Source of the DNA: Eubacteriales bacterium
Lineage (GTDB): Bacteria > Bacillota > Clostridia > Lachnospirales > Lachnospiraceae
DNA: 64,000 nucleotides
Assembly: GCA_030524175.1 (NCBI GenBank)
Contig: JAUNHC010000015.1
Span: forward strand, 1-64,000
Direction of reading: 5' to 3'
Shown here: positions 43,970-51,649 of the stretch, piece by piece
How the letters are laid out: every line of letters begins with the position of its first letter
How positions within the stretch are numbered: the stretch's first letter is position 1
Notes under the pieces: model-generated
Database searches by the model: none
What the model saw: only the letters and a program-made list of their open reading frames with translations
What the model was told of the DNA's origin: nothing
Program-made: the position numbers and the translations under genes

Positions 43970-44034
43970 CTGGATGGAAAATTTGAACTTATAACTGATA
44001 TTTTTTGTGTTTTGAGAAGGGAGAATATTGATCT

Positions 44035-44409
44035 ATGCTTTCAATATTAGGTGCAGTATTATTTGGAGTTATAGCAACTATGACAGTTCTTGTTGCTTGC
44101 GGTTTGCCTTTGGGCGAATTTACAATGGGTGGACAACATAAAATCTTACCTAAGAAATTTAGAGTTATGGCAGTCATCTCATTTGCTGTCCAAATTTTTG
44201 CAATGATAATTGTTTTGCAAGCCGGAGGTTTGATTTCCTTGTGGTTGTCTTTTAAGGTTACTAAATATATTTGTTTCTTTTTTGCCGCTTACCTATCTTT
44301 GAATACTATTATGAACATGATTTCAAAAAGTAGGAAAGAAAAATATGTTATGACTCCGCTTTCACTTATAGCCGGAATATGTTTTTGGATAACGGCATTT
44401 CAGATGTAG
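44035..44409 (+). CDS. small membrane protein (124 aa)
   Basis: Four predicted membrane segments: LGAVLFGVIATMTVLVACG, FRVMAVISFAVQIFAMIIV, ICFFFAAYLSLNTIMNM and LSLIAGICFWITAF. The layout resembles small DoxX/DUF-type four-helix proteins but no family is certain. AAGGGAG precedes the start; followed by a strong bidirectional terminator. Confidence 0.65.
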   Translation: MLSILGAVLFGVIATMTVLVACGLPLGEFTMGGQHKILPKKFRVMAVISFAVQIFAMIIVLQAGGLISLWLSFKVTKYICFFFAAYLSLNTIMNMISKSRKEKYVMTPLSLIAGICFWITAFQM

Positions 44410-44441
44410 TATGTATATTGAAGAATAGTTCTGTTTTCACT

Positions 44442-44489
44442 AAAAGACCAACAAGTATCTGCGCAATGTATATACCTGTTGGTCTTTTT
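44442..44489. terminator. bidirectional intrinsic terminator
   Basis: AAAAGACCAACA (44442-44453) pairs perfectly with TGTTGGTCTTTT (44477-44488), with T and A tracts on the two sides. It separates the + strand cluster from the - strand genes. Confidence 0.88.
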
Positions 44490-44494
44490 ACATG

Positions 44495-44956
44495 TTACTG
44501 TTCATCTGATATGTTACCTGACTCAAGAGAAGAGAGTTCCTCAAATCCCAGAAAGTCCAGAAATGACTCAGAAGCGTTCGCAGGCACATCTTTGTTGTTT
44601 AATACACTATCCGCCCGGAAATACAATCGGTAGTAATGTCCCTGAAGCAGTTTCACACCTTTATCCAAGGTAAAACGATATTCCGTGCCTTCCGTATCTT
44701 GAAACAGGATCTGCAGACTGCGCTTTAACAGTGTTGGTTCCCGTTTCATGCAGGTACCCTCAAAACACACATATCGGTGTGCACGGATGAGGAGGTATAG
44801 GCTAACGCAGCGGATCAGGCTTCCAACCCCGATGCCAAGGCTTAATAAGAGCAAAATCCGGTCGTTTGCGGAAAGACCGTAGATGCATCCAAACAGGACA
44901 CAAAAAAAGCCGATTGCACCCCCGGCAATCAGCTTGGTGAATAATGGTTTTGGCAT
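44495..44956 (-). CDS. two-TM membrane protein (153 aa)
   Basis: Two adjacent membrane helices (IAGGAIGFFCVLFGCIYGL; ILLLLSLGIGVGSLIRCVSLYLLI) are followed by a ~90-residue cytosolic beta-rich domain. Not recognised. AAAGGAG precedes the start; 11 nt separate it from the upstream gene. Confidence 0.65.
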   Translation of the reverse strand: MPKPLFTKLIAGGAIGFFCVLFGCIYGLSANDRILLLLSLGIGVGSLIRCVSLYLLIRAHRYVCFEGTCMKREPTLLKRSLQILFQDTEGTEYRFTLDKGVKLLQGHYYRLYFRADSVLNNKDVPANASESFLDFLGFEELSSLESGNISDEQ

Positions 44957-44967
44957 GGTACTCCTTT

Positions 44968-45654
44968 CTAAAAGGTCTGAAATGAAATCTGTTTATTCAG
45001 GTACAGGTTTCCAATCGCCTGCAGTACAGGAAACTGGATATGGTGGAGCTGTGCGTCCTCAGCCAGACGCTGGCAGGTTGCATCAGAATCCTCGTAAAGC
45101 TCTTTCATGATGTCTGTTTCGCTTTGGATATTTGCTTTCTTTTCTATGCTGGTCAGCATTTCGGCGGTGGAGAGCGGCACCTTTTCTGCCAGCTTTAAGA
45201 TCACCTCTTCAATGGGGGAGTATGTTTCCTTTCGTAAATAGCGGCTGAAATCTCCGATTTTTATCTTCCCCTCCAGACAAAGATGAATACAACTGAAGAA
45301 ACGTATGGAGAAAGTATCTTTAACCGGCAGGATGTAGAGTGATCCGAGGAGCCGATACAAGGCATCTACACCGGTCAGCCCCTCACCCTTTACTATCAGC
45401 CCCCGCAGAATCAGGCGGTTCAGGTAATGTGAAAATGGCAGGGAGTCTGGCAACGCATTCTTTGCAAGCCGGCTTTCATACTCTGCCTCCAGCTCATGGA
45501 TCTGAAGGATTTGGAAGGCCAGGCAGCTCCAGAGAAGCAGTTCATTTTCCGTCATCCCGTAATCCTGCCCATTATTGATAATGACGGGCAGGGGCTGCTT
45601 ATTATTACCTTTTTTGAATTTTAAATATCCGATTGCGGTATAGAGCGTTAACAT
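44968..45654 (-). CDS. hypothetical protein (228 aa)
   Basis: Unrecognised soluble protein. A possible winged-helix-like middle (SHYLNRLILRGLIVKGEGLTGVDALYRLLG, residues ~75-105) suggests DNA or protein binding. It follows the sigma factor gene at 20 nt with AAGGAGG upstream, in a likely operon of regulators. Confidence 0.6.
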   Translation of the reverse strand: MLTLYTAIGYLKFKKGNNKQPLPVIINNGQDYGMTENELLLWSCLAFQILQIHELEAEYESRLAKNALPDSLPFSHYLNRLILRGLIVKGEGLTGVDALYRLLGSLYILPVKDTFSIRFFSCIHLCLEGKIKIGDFSRYLRKETYSPIEEVILKLAEKVPLSTAEMLTSIEKKANIQSETDIMKELYEDSDATCQRLAEDAQLHHIQFPVLQAIGNLYLNKQISFQTF

Positions 45655-45673
45655 AGGAAATTCCTCCTTGTAT

Positions 45674-46264
45674 TTAAGCTAACAGGGCGTATAGCTCCTG
45701 ATTTTGCTGTAGTTTCTTCCGCGCCTTGCTCTGCCAGCAGCGTACCCGGTTTGGCGATACGCCATAGTGTTTTGCCAGATCCCGGCTGGTGTAGCCCTGT
45801 TGTTGCAGTCGCAGGGACTCCATCCCTTTTTGGATACTGGGACAGCAGTTTTTCTCCAATGTCTGGAAGTATTCGGAAATGACATGGCTCAAACTTTCTT
45901 CTTCCGGTCGGGCGAAGGCATCTGGGTGGTTAAGAAATATCCGTTCATGGCAGGCATCTTCCTCTTGGTCTAGCATAGCATCCAGAGAACAGAAGTGCTG
46001 CCGTTGCTGACCGGTATTGCGGAAACTGTCATAGAATGCATGTTTGATTACAACCTGTGCGTAGGTGGGGAACGGTCGTTTCTCATCATAGGTCATGGCA
46101 GCTTTGCATAATGCAAGGGAACCGATCTGTGTCAGTTCCTCCCGCTCCAGAACCGTTAGCCGGGAACGGTTACAAAGAGCTGTTACCATTTTAGGAACCA
46201 GGTATAGGTGTGCTTCTGTGAGCTGCCGCTGCTTTGGGGTCATGGAGATGGTTTGTTTCATCAT
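45674..46264 (-). CDS. sigma-70-like sigma factor (196 aa)
   Basis: Region 2-like block: LTQIGSLALCKAAMTYDEKRPFPTYAQVVIKHAFYDSFR (residues ~45-83). Region 4-like helix-turn-helix near the C-terminus: GYTSRDLAKHYGVSPNRVRCWQSKARKKL. This is the second clear sigma factor of the - strand block after the one at 34800. It may direct transfer-gene promoters. The MM start is at 46264 or 46261. Confidence 0.82.
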   Translation of the reverse strand: MMKQTISMTPKQRQLTEAHLYLVPKMVTALCNRSRLTVLEREELTQIGSLALCKAAMTYDEKRPFPTYAQVVIKHAFYDSFRNTGQQRQHFCSLDAMLDQEEDACHERIFLNHPDAFARPEEESLSHVISEYFQTLEKNCCPSIQKGMESLRLQQQGYTSRDLAKHYGVSPNRVRCWQSKARKKLQQNQELYALLA

Positions 46265-46275
46265 GTGCCGCCCCC

Positions 46276-46686
46276 TTATCCGGCTGCCTGGAGCTGCACG
46301 TGATTGTCGCGCAGCACTTTGGCAGACTCCAAAATCACCTGATCGCAGAGGTAATCGCTAAACTGACCGATATGTGCATGGCGCAGATCAATACAAAGCT
46401 TGTCTGCAATCCAACGATAAGCTTCTGATCGGGTTAAAATGCCGCGTTTCCAAATCTGGTCAAAGACCTGATGCGCTTTGATCCGTTTTTCACGCAGTGC
46501 TTTGTTTGCTAAAGTCCCTTTTGGGGTAGAAGTTCCCGGATGAACGCCGACGTAGGCATCACACTGGGGATAGTGGCTGCATACATAGACCATCCGGCCT
46601 CGGGCATGATTCCCGTATACAACGGAATCTGGCTTCAATATAGCGGTGCTGCCGCAATAGGGGCAACGTATTTTCTGGGTTCTCAT
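46276..46686 (-). CDS. DUF3268-type zinc-finger protein (136 aa)
   Basis: The N-terminus CPYCGSTAILKPDSVVYG followed by VCSHYPQCDAYVGVHPG forms a four-ligand zinc finger seen in DUF3268 proteins of phages and elements. The C-terminal ~80 residues are helical (RIKAHQVFDQIWKRG; AYRWIADKL). Probably a nucleic-acid binding regulator; 11 nt upstream of the sigma factor gene in the operon order. Confidence 0.8.
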   Translation of the reverse strand: MRTQKIRCPYCGSTAILKPDSVVYGNHARGRMVYVCSHYPQCDAYVGVHPGTSTPKGTLANKALREKRIKAHQVFDQIWKRGILTRSEAYRWIADKLCIDLRHAHIGQFSDYLCDQVILESAKVLRDNHVQLQAAG

Positions 46687-46839
46687 ATGGATTCACCTCA
46701 CTTAACGTATGGTATACGTACAAAAATTAATCGTTACATATGGCATACTTATATTCTACGGAAGCGGGTGATGAATTCCTATACATTGGAGACCGAAACT
46801 GCTCCCAGATTCGGACAATTAGGGGATTTTCCCCACATC

Positions 46840-47118
46840 TTATGGATGTTCGGAGTAAAAGAGTGCCTTGATGAGCGGAAACAGTCCACTGTCTGTAAAC
46901 CGATGGTAATTCACATTTGTAAAAATAAAATGGGAACAGAAGCAGCGGACCACAAAGATTGCCACCAGTACAAAACATACCCGGTATAAATTAATAAATC
47001 GTCTGCTCCTTTGTTTGGTAGGAGTAAATTTACAGCACAGAATAAAAATCATAGGCACGAAAATAAAACTGGTAAATATCTGATCCATCATCTGCAAAAC
47101 AGCCGTTACATTCGTCAT
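46840..47118 (-). CDS. small membrane protein (92 aa)
   Basis: GGAGG lies 9 nt before ATG 47118. Two hydrophobic segments (SFIFVPMIFILCC; VCFVLVAIFVVRCFC) predict a membrane protein. Not recognised. The 150-bp stretch between this gene and 46686 holds a palindrome-like CGTATACCATACG (about 46702-46715) that could be an operator. Confidence 0.55.
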   Translation of the reverse strand: MTNVTAVLQMMDQIFTSFIFVPMIFILCCKFTPTKQRSRRFINLYRVCFVLVAIFVVRCFCSHFIFTNVNYHRFTDSGLFPLIKALFYSEHP

Positions 47119-47171
47119 ATTCGGATTACCTCCTTTTCTTTATCTGTACGTAGATATGGACGGAAATGCAC

Positions 47172-47531
47172 CTACCAGTCATAACATTCATCTTCCTGCG
47201 AATGTAAAAGTGCGATACAGGGACACCTGTTATCCGGAAAGTGCTGAAAGTCCAAATATTTTCGGTATAAATGTTGGAACTGAGAAATGTTCATACTGTT
47301 CAGGCACTCTGTAGGTTCCGGCCTGCGGGAAAAAAGATAGTAGGCATCAGATATTGGCAGGATACGGGGAATACAGCTTTCATCCACGCAGAATAAAAAA
47401 TCAGGTTCACGGCAGAGTTCTTTGGTCTTACAGGAGGGACAGCAGACGTAAGTGCAGTTATGCCAGTTTCCGTCACATGCATCCAAAAAATGACGGATGT
47501 ATTTTGCATCTGTGCTGCAGTGTGTATTCAT
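47172..47531 (-). CDS. cysteine-rich hypothetical protein (~120 aa)
   Basis: The start is uncertain: GTG 47540, ATG 47537 and ATG 47531 are in frame and AAGGG favours 47531. Cysteines are arranged C-x-CCPSCKTKELCREP and FLFCVDESC, suggesting metal binding. No family recognised. It lies immediately downstream of the VaFE adhesin gene, so it may be in the same transcript. Confidence 0.6.
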   Translation of the reverse strand: MNTHCSTDAKYIRHFLDACDGNWHNCTYVCCPSCKTKELCREPDFLFCVDESCIPRILPISDAYYLFSRRPEPTECLNSMNISQFQHLYRKYLDFQHFPDNRCPCIALLHSQEDECYDW

Positions 47532-47597
47532 ATTCATCACCCTTATTACAAACAGGCAGCCATGAAGGCTGCCTGCAGAGAATTTTTTATTTACAAG

Positions 47598-50500
47598 TTA
47601 CTTTTTGGCATTTTTACGCTTTTTCCAGTAAAGGATACCAAGGCCGCCGGCAATGGCAAGTGCTGCCACAGCTAATCCGACGTACAAAAAGATTGGAGTT
47701 TCATCCCCGGTTTTGACCGGTGCAGAGACATCCGGAGTTTCTTTCGGAGTTTCCTCTTTGGGTACTTCAGTCAGCTTAATGGTCTGTCCCTCATCCTTGA
47801 TATCCTCATGGTAAGCGACTTCTATCTCCCTATCTTTTTCAAGCAGGAAGAGTTTCTCAAATACAACGACATCATGGCCAGCCAGGGAAGTACCATTGAA
47901 TGTAAAGGTAACATCTACAGACCCCTCTGCTTTTTCTGCGGTAAATTCTGTTTCCGCTATCACCGGTTTGCCATCAATCTGCACTTCTTTCCCGGTTTCT
48001 TTGTCCATCAGGATGCCAGATACCTTGTATTTACTGTCTGGAACCAGGTTTTTGTAAGCTACCGTGTCAATGATGGTGACCTTTTCCTCAGCAACCGCTT
48101 CCTTGTCATCGTCTGCTCCGTCCTTTGCGGTGGTGCTGATTTCAGGGAAGTGGATGGTCTGTGCCATATCTTCGATGTCTGTATGGGATGCAATTTCCTT
48201 CTCCTCACAGGTAACCGATTCAAAAGCTACGATGGTCTTGCCCTTTAGGGCGCTGCCATCGAATGTAAAGGTAAGCTCTATGCTCCCTGAACTTTCTTCC
48301 GGGGTAAAAGTGTCTTCTGCAGTTACCGGCTTTCCGTCAATCTCCAGAGCTTTGCCCGTTTCCTTATCCATGAGTGTACCACTTATCTTATATTCCTTGC
48401 CGGGAATTAAATTTGTATAATTTACGGTATCAAGGATCGTCACTTCTTTATCCGGATACGCGAGATGGGTGCCATTTTCCTTATCGACTGCAGTGGTGCC
48501 AATCTCCGGAAAATAAATGGTCTGCCCTTCGTCCGTTAAATCTGCATGGACTGCCACTTCTTTGTTCTTATAGAGGACGGATTCAAATACAACCACGGTT
48601 TTTCCTGCCAGAGAAGAACCAGGAAACGTAAAGGTTACATCGACGGTACCATTACTTTCCTTCGCAGTAAAAGAAGCCTCTGCAGTGATCGGTTTTCCGT
48701 CCACCTCTACCGGTTTTTCAGTCCCTTTATCAATCAGTGTACCTGTAATCTGGTATTTTTGTCCCGGGAATAGGTTCTTATAAGTGACAGTATCAATCAG
48801 CGTCACCTCTTCATCTGCATGGGAGAGGTTTGTATCAGTATCGGCATCTCTTGCGGTCGTGCCGATTTCCGGAAAATAAATAGTCTGGTCCTGATCTTCA
48901 ATATCCGTATGTACGGCTAATAGCAGATCCTCCTGATACAGCTCCTCGAATACTACAATGGTTCTGCCCTTCAGAGAGGTAGCATCAAACGTAAAAGTAA
49001 CCTTTGTACTGCCGGAAGTTTTTTTGGCAGTAAAAGTGGATTCTGCTGTCACGGGTTTACCATCAATTTCTACGGCTTTGCCGCTTTCTTTGTCCATTAG
49101 CGTTCCGATGAGCTTGTATTCTTTGCCTTTCTTCAGTCCCTCATATTCCACAGTGTCAACTAATGTGATTTCTTTGTGAGGCTGAGCCATATGGGAATCG
49201 CTATCCTGGTCTAAGGCGGTGGTAGCAATCGTGATCTGGTCATCTGTCAGAGTGCCAAGTGGTATCGTTACAGAGTCCTTGTAAATTGTGACATCAAATT
49301 TCAGCAGGTTCATCCCTTCGTTTGTTTCACAACGCTGTTCTTCGATTGTGTAAGTATCATAGATCAGAGCGCCTTTGGTATCATCCGGAGCAGAAGTGCC
49401 GAACCATATGCCATCCTTTGAAGTCTTTCCCTCGTTGGTACTGGATGTGTGCTTATTCCATTCAGAGGAAGTGCTGGCGTAACCGTTTTTATCAGTGACA
49501 ATGACATGGCTTTCACCAGTAGTTTTAGAGGTAATGGAAAACGGTACATTGGCAAGATGATTCAAGTCGCCATCGGAAACTTTGACAAATTCCAAGTCCC
49601 CACGGATGACTTGGTTCAAAATGGACAAATCTTCTGAAGTCAACTCTACAATCTTTTTATCCTCCACAATGTCAAATTCAATGGATATCTTTCCAGAATT
49701 TAAGTAACCTTCCGGCGGGATCGTTTCATCCACTCGGTAATGGCCATAGGGGAGTGTATCTTTTTGAGTAGAGGAGAGTCCGTTTTTATCTGTCGTAAGC
49801 GTAAATACCACCTGGTCTTTGGTATATGTTTTACCTTCTACTACCACCGGATTATTGTTTAAACTTGTGATAGTAAATTGTGCACCCTCCAGAGCGGCAC
49901 CTCCCTGCGCTTTATCTTTTAGAGTCTCCAAATCTCGTTTTTGAACTTTCACCCCGCCACGGATAACCTGATTGTGGATGGATGTTTCTTCAGAGGTCAA
50001 ATCTATCATCTGCCCGTTTTCTGTAATATCAAATTCCAGAGTCAACTTTCCGGCATTAAGATATCCATTTGGGGATTCTTTTTCAGTTACACGGTAATGT
50101 CCGTAGGGCAGAGTATCATCAGGAGTAGCTGCCTGACCAGCTTGATTTGTTGTGAGGGTTAAAACATCCTGATCTTTTGTATAGGACTTTCCGTTCACAA
50201 TCACAGGATTGTCATTTAAGGTCGTGATGGTAAATTTGGCACCTTCCAGAGTGGCACCACCCTGTGGCGTAGCACCTGCCGTCTCCAAGTCTCTTTTCTG
50301 CACTGTCACGCCCCCGCGAATAACCAGGTCTTCTACATTTGGAGCATTGAAAACCGATAAAGTTTCCTTGTTTCCACTGCCAGTTATTTTCTGGGTAATT
50401 ACTGTTTCTGTAACAGTATAACCAATAGGAGCCTTTGTCTCCTGAATGGTTACTGTACCAATGGGAAGGCAGGGGGTCTTACCATTGTCCGCGTAGAAAA

Positions 50501-51596
50501 ACTCATCTCCAGATACCAGATAGTCTTTTGTGAATTGAATTTTGCCCTGTGCATCCGTTTTAAATATCCATGACCGTACCGGCTTCTTTCCACCTGCAGC
50601 AGGATCGCTGTCGGATAGTTCTGCATAGAATTTAATCGTAAACTCAGCACCCTGCAAAGTGGCACGTCCCTGAGCAGCAGCTCCTTTTGTCTCTGCATCC
50701 AGTTTTTGCAGCAGTAGATTAATAGGATTACTTTGTGGGTTTTCTTTGACTTTTAATGTGCTGCCAGCTTCGCTTTTTACATGGACATCATATCCGTTGG
50801 GATCAACAGCAAAACCAGGGCTTGCTGTGATCTCACGGACAGTATAGTCTGTATCCGCTTCCAGGTCGCCTGACTTTGCATAGCCATTCCTGTCAGTTGT
50901 AAGTGTTTCTACCAGTTGGCTGCCTTTGTAAATGCCATATTGTGCGCCTTTTAAGCTGTAACTCTCATTTCCGTCTGTGATGCCTGAGTTAGAATTAGTT
51001 TTCTGAAGCTCAATCCATCCGTAGGGCTTTTTATACCAGCTTCCTGCGATAGTCTGGTTACCGCTGCCCAGAACAATAAATGCCCGGAAACTCTCCGGGG
51101 GTTCCGGCAGGGAATTGATTGCGTTTACTACTTCCAGCGCCTTTTCAATGTAGTTTTGAGGTGCACCGTAGAATGCACCACTGTTGGAGTCATACCCGGC
51201 ATAAATATAGGCAACCACCAGATGTCCGATGACATAGGCATCGTCCTCTGCCCAGTCACTTAAATATTTGTTTGTTTCTTTTTCAAATCCATACCCGCCC
51301 GGGAGATAATAGAGTGCCTTCCGCACGGGAGAACCGTTACTTAATAAGTCATACTCGTATGTTCCTGCAGCAGGTGTAGGTTTCAGCGGCTCAACACAAT
51401 AAGCTTTGTTATCTCCGTCAAAGGTCATCCGGGTGGTGAAATAATCACCATAAGATATGGTTTCCCCCGAATTAAAGGTGAGGGTTCCGGAAGCGGCATA
51501 AACAGGAATGCGCTCTGTGATGACTGTGCCCAGCGTGACCAGAATCGCCAGCAAAAAGGCAAGCAGCCGTTTTCCATTGGTTTGTAGATTCTTCAT
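47598..51596 (-). CDS. VaFE/Cna-B repeat surface adhesin with sortase signal
   Basis: A 1332-residue surface protein. A signal peptide (residues 1-35) is followed by a thioester-domain-like region with Cys67 in KAYCVEP and a later GNQTIAG, which in such domains forms covalent bonds to host or donor surfaces. Cna-B/SpaA isopeptide-type repeats follow; two of ~110 residues (starting GGVTVQKRDLET and GGVKVQKRDLET) are near-duplicates. Then four VaFE-type repeats (IGTTA..D ... GKPVTAE ... VFE). The C-terminus has VKTGDETP, a membrane helix and KKRKNAKK. It probably holds mating cells together or binds host tissue, and is processed by the sortase at 3566. GGAGGAG precedes the start. Confidence 0.93.
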   Translation of the reverse strand: MKNLQTNGKRLLAFLLAILVTLGTVITERIPVYAASGTLTFNSGETISYGDYFTTRMTFDGDNKAYCVEPLKPTPAAGTYEYDLLSNGSPVRKALYYLPGGYGFEKETNKYLSDWAEDDAYVIGHLVVAYIYAGYDSNSGAFYGAPQNYIEKALEVVNAINSLPEPPESFRAFIVLGSGNQTIAGSWYKKPYGWIELQKTNSNSGITDGNESYSLKGAQYGIYKGSQLVETLTTDRNGYAKSGDLEADTDYTVREITASPGFAVDPNGYDVHVKSEAGSTLKVKENPQSNPINLLLQKLDAETKGAAAQGRATLQGAEFTIKFYAELSDSDPAAGGKKPVRSWIFKTDAQGKIQFTKDYLVSGDEFFYADNGKTPCLPIGTVTIQETKAPIGYTVTETVITQKITGSGNKETLSVFNAPNVEDLVIRGGVTVQKRDLETAGATPQGGATLEGAKFTITTLNDNPVIVNGKSYTKDQDVLTLTTNQAGQAATPDDTLPYGHYRVTEKESPNGYLNAGKLTLEFDITENGQMIDLTSEETSIHNQVIRGGVKVQKRDLETLKDKAQGGAALEGAQFTITSLNNNPVVVEGKTYTKDQVVFTLTTDKNGLSSTQKDTLPYGHYRVDETIPPEGYLNSGKISIEFDIVEDKKIVELTSEDLSILNQVIRGDLEFVKVSDGDLNHLANVPFSITSKTTGESHVIVTDKNGYASTSSEWNKHTSSTNEGKTSKDGIWFGTSAPDDTKGALIYDTYTIEEQRCETNEGMNLLKFDVTIYKDSVTIPLGTLTDDQITIATTALDQDSDSHMAQPHKEITLVDTVEYEGLKKGKEYKLIGTLMDKESGKAVEIDGKPVTAESTFTAKKTSGSTKVTFTFDATSLKGRTIVVFEELYQEDLLLAVHTDIEDQDQTIYFPEIGTTARDADTDTNLSHADEEVTLIDTVTYKNLFPGQKYQITGTLIDKGTEKPVEVDGKPITAEASFTAKESNGTVDVTFTFPGSSLAGKTVVVFESVLYKNKEVAVHADLTDEGQTIYFPEIGTTAVDKENGTHLAYPDKEVTILDTVNYTNLIPGKEYKISGTLMDKETGKALEIDGKPVTAEDTFTPEESSGSIELTFTFDGSALKGKTIVAFESVTCEEKEIASHTDIEDMAQTIHFPEISTTAKDGADDDKEAVAEEKVTIIDTVAYKNLVPDSKYKVSGILMDKETGKEVQIDGKPVIAETEFTAEKAEGSVDVTFTFNGTSLAGHDVVVFEKLFLLEKDREIEVAYHEDIKDEGQTIKLTEVPKEETPKETPDVSAPVKTGDETPIFLYVGLAVAALAIAGGLGILYWKKRKNAKK

Positions 51597-51649
51597 AATT
51601 CTCCTCCTTGATCTTGTGGGAACATGGACTTATAAAAGCCCATGCTGCA

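Larger units (their letters stand above)
43044..43991 (+). repeat. related ~30-nt repeats between the small + strand genes
   Basis: Three junctions carry alignable sequence: 43044-43075 (CCAGCTTGTCAAACTGGAAA then ATTTGAATTTG), 43535-43565 (TTTCAGCTTGTATTGGAAAA then ATATGAAGTTG) and 43961-43991 (CCAGTATAGCTGGATGGAAA then ATTTGAACTTA). A further partial copy lies at 43489-43516. The first and third contain CCAG/CTGG inverted arms. Each lies just after one gene and before the next. Confidence 0.5.

Noticed and set aside
43044-43991. Integron-type attC sites between the small + strand genes
   Set aside because: No clear GTTRRRY/RYYYAAC core pair was found; the repeats are reported only as related sequences.
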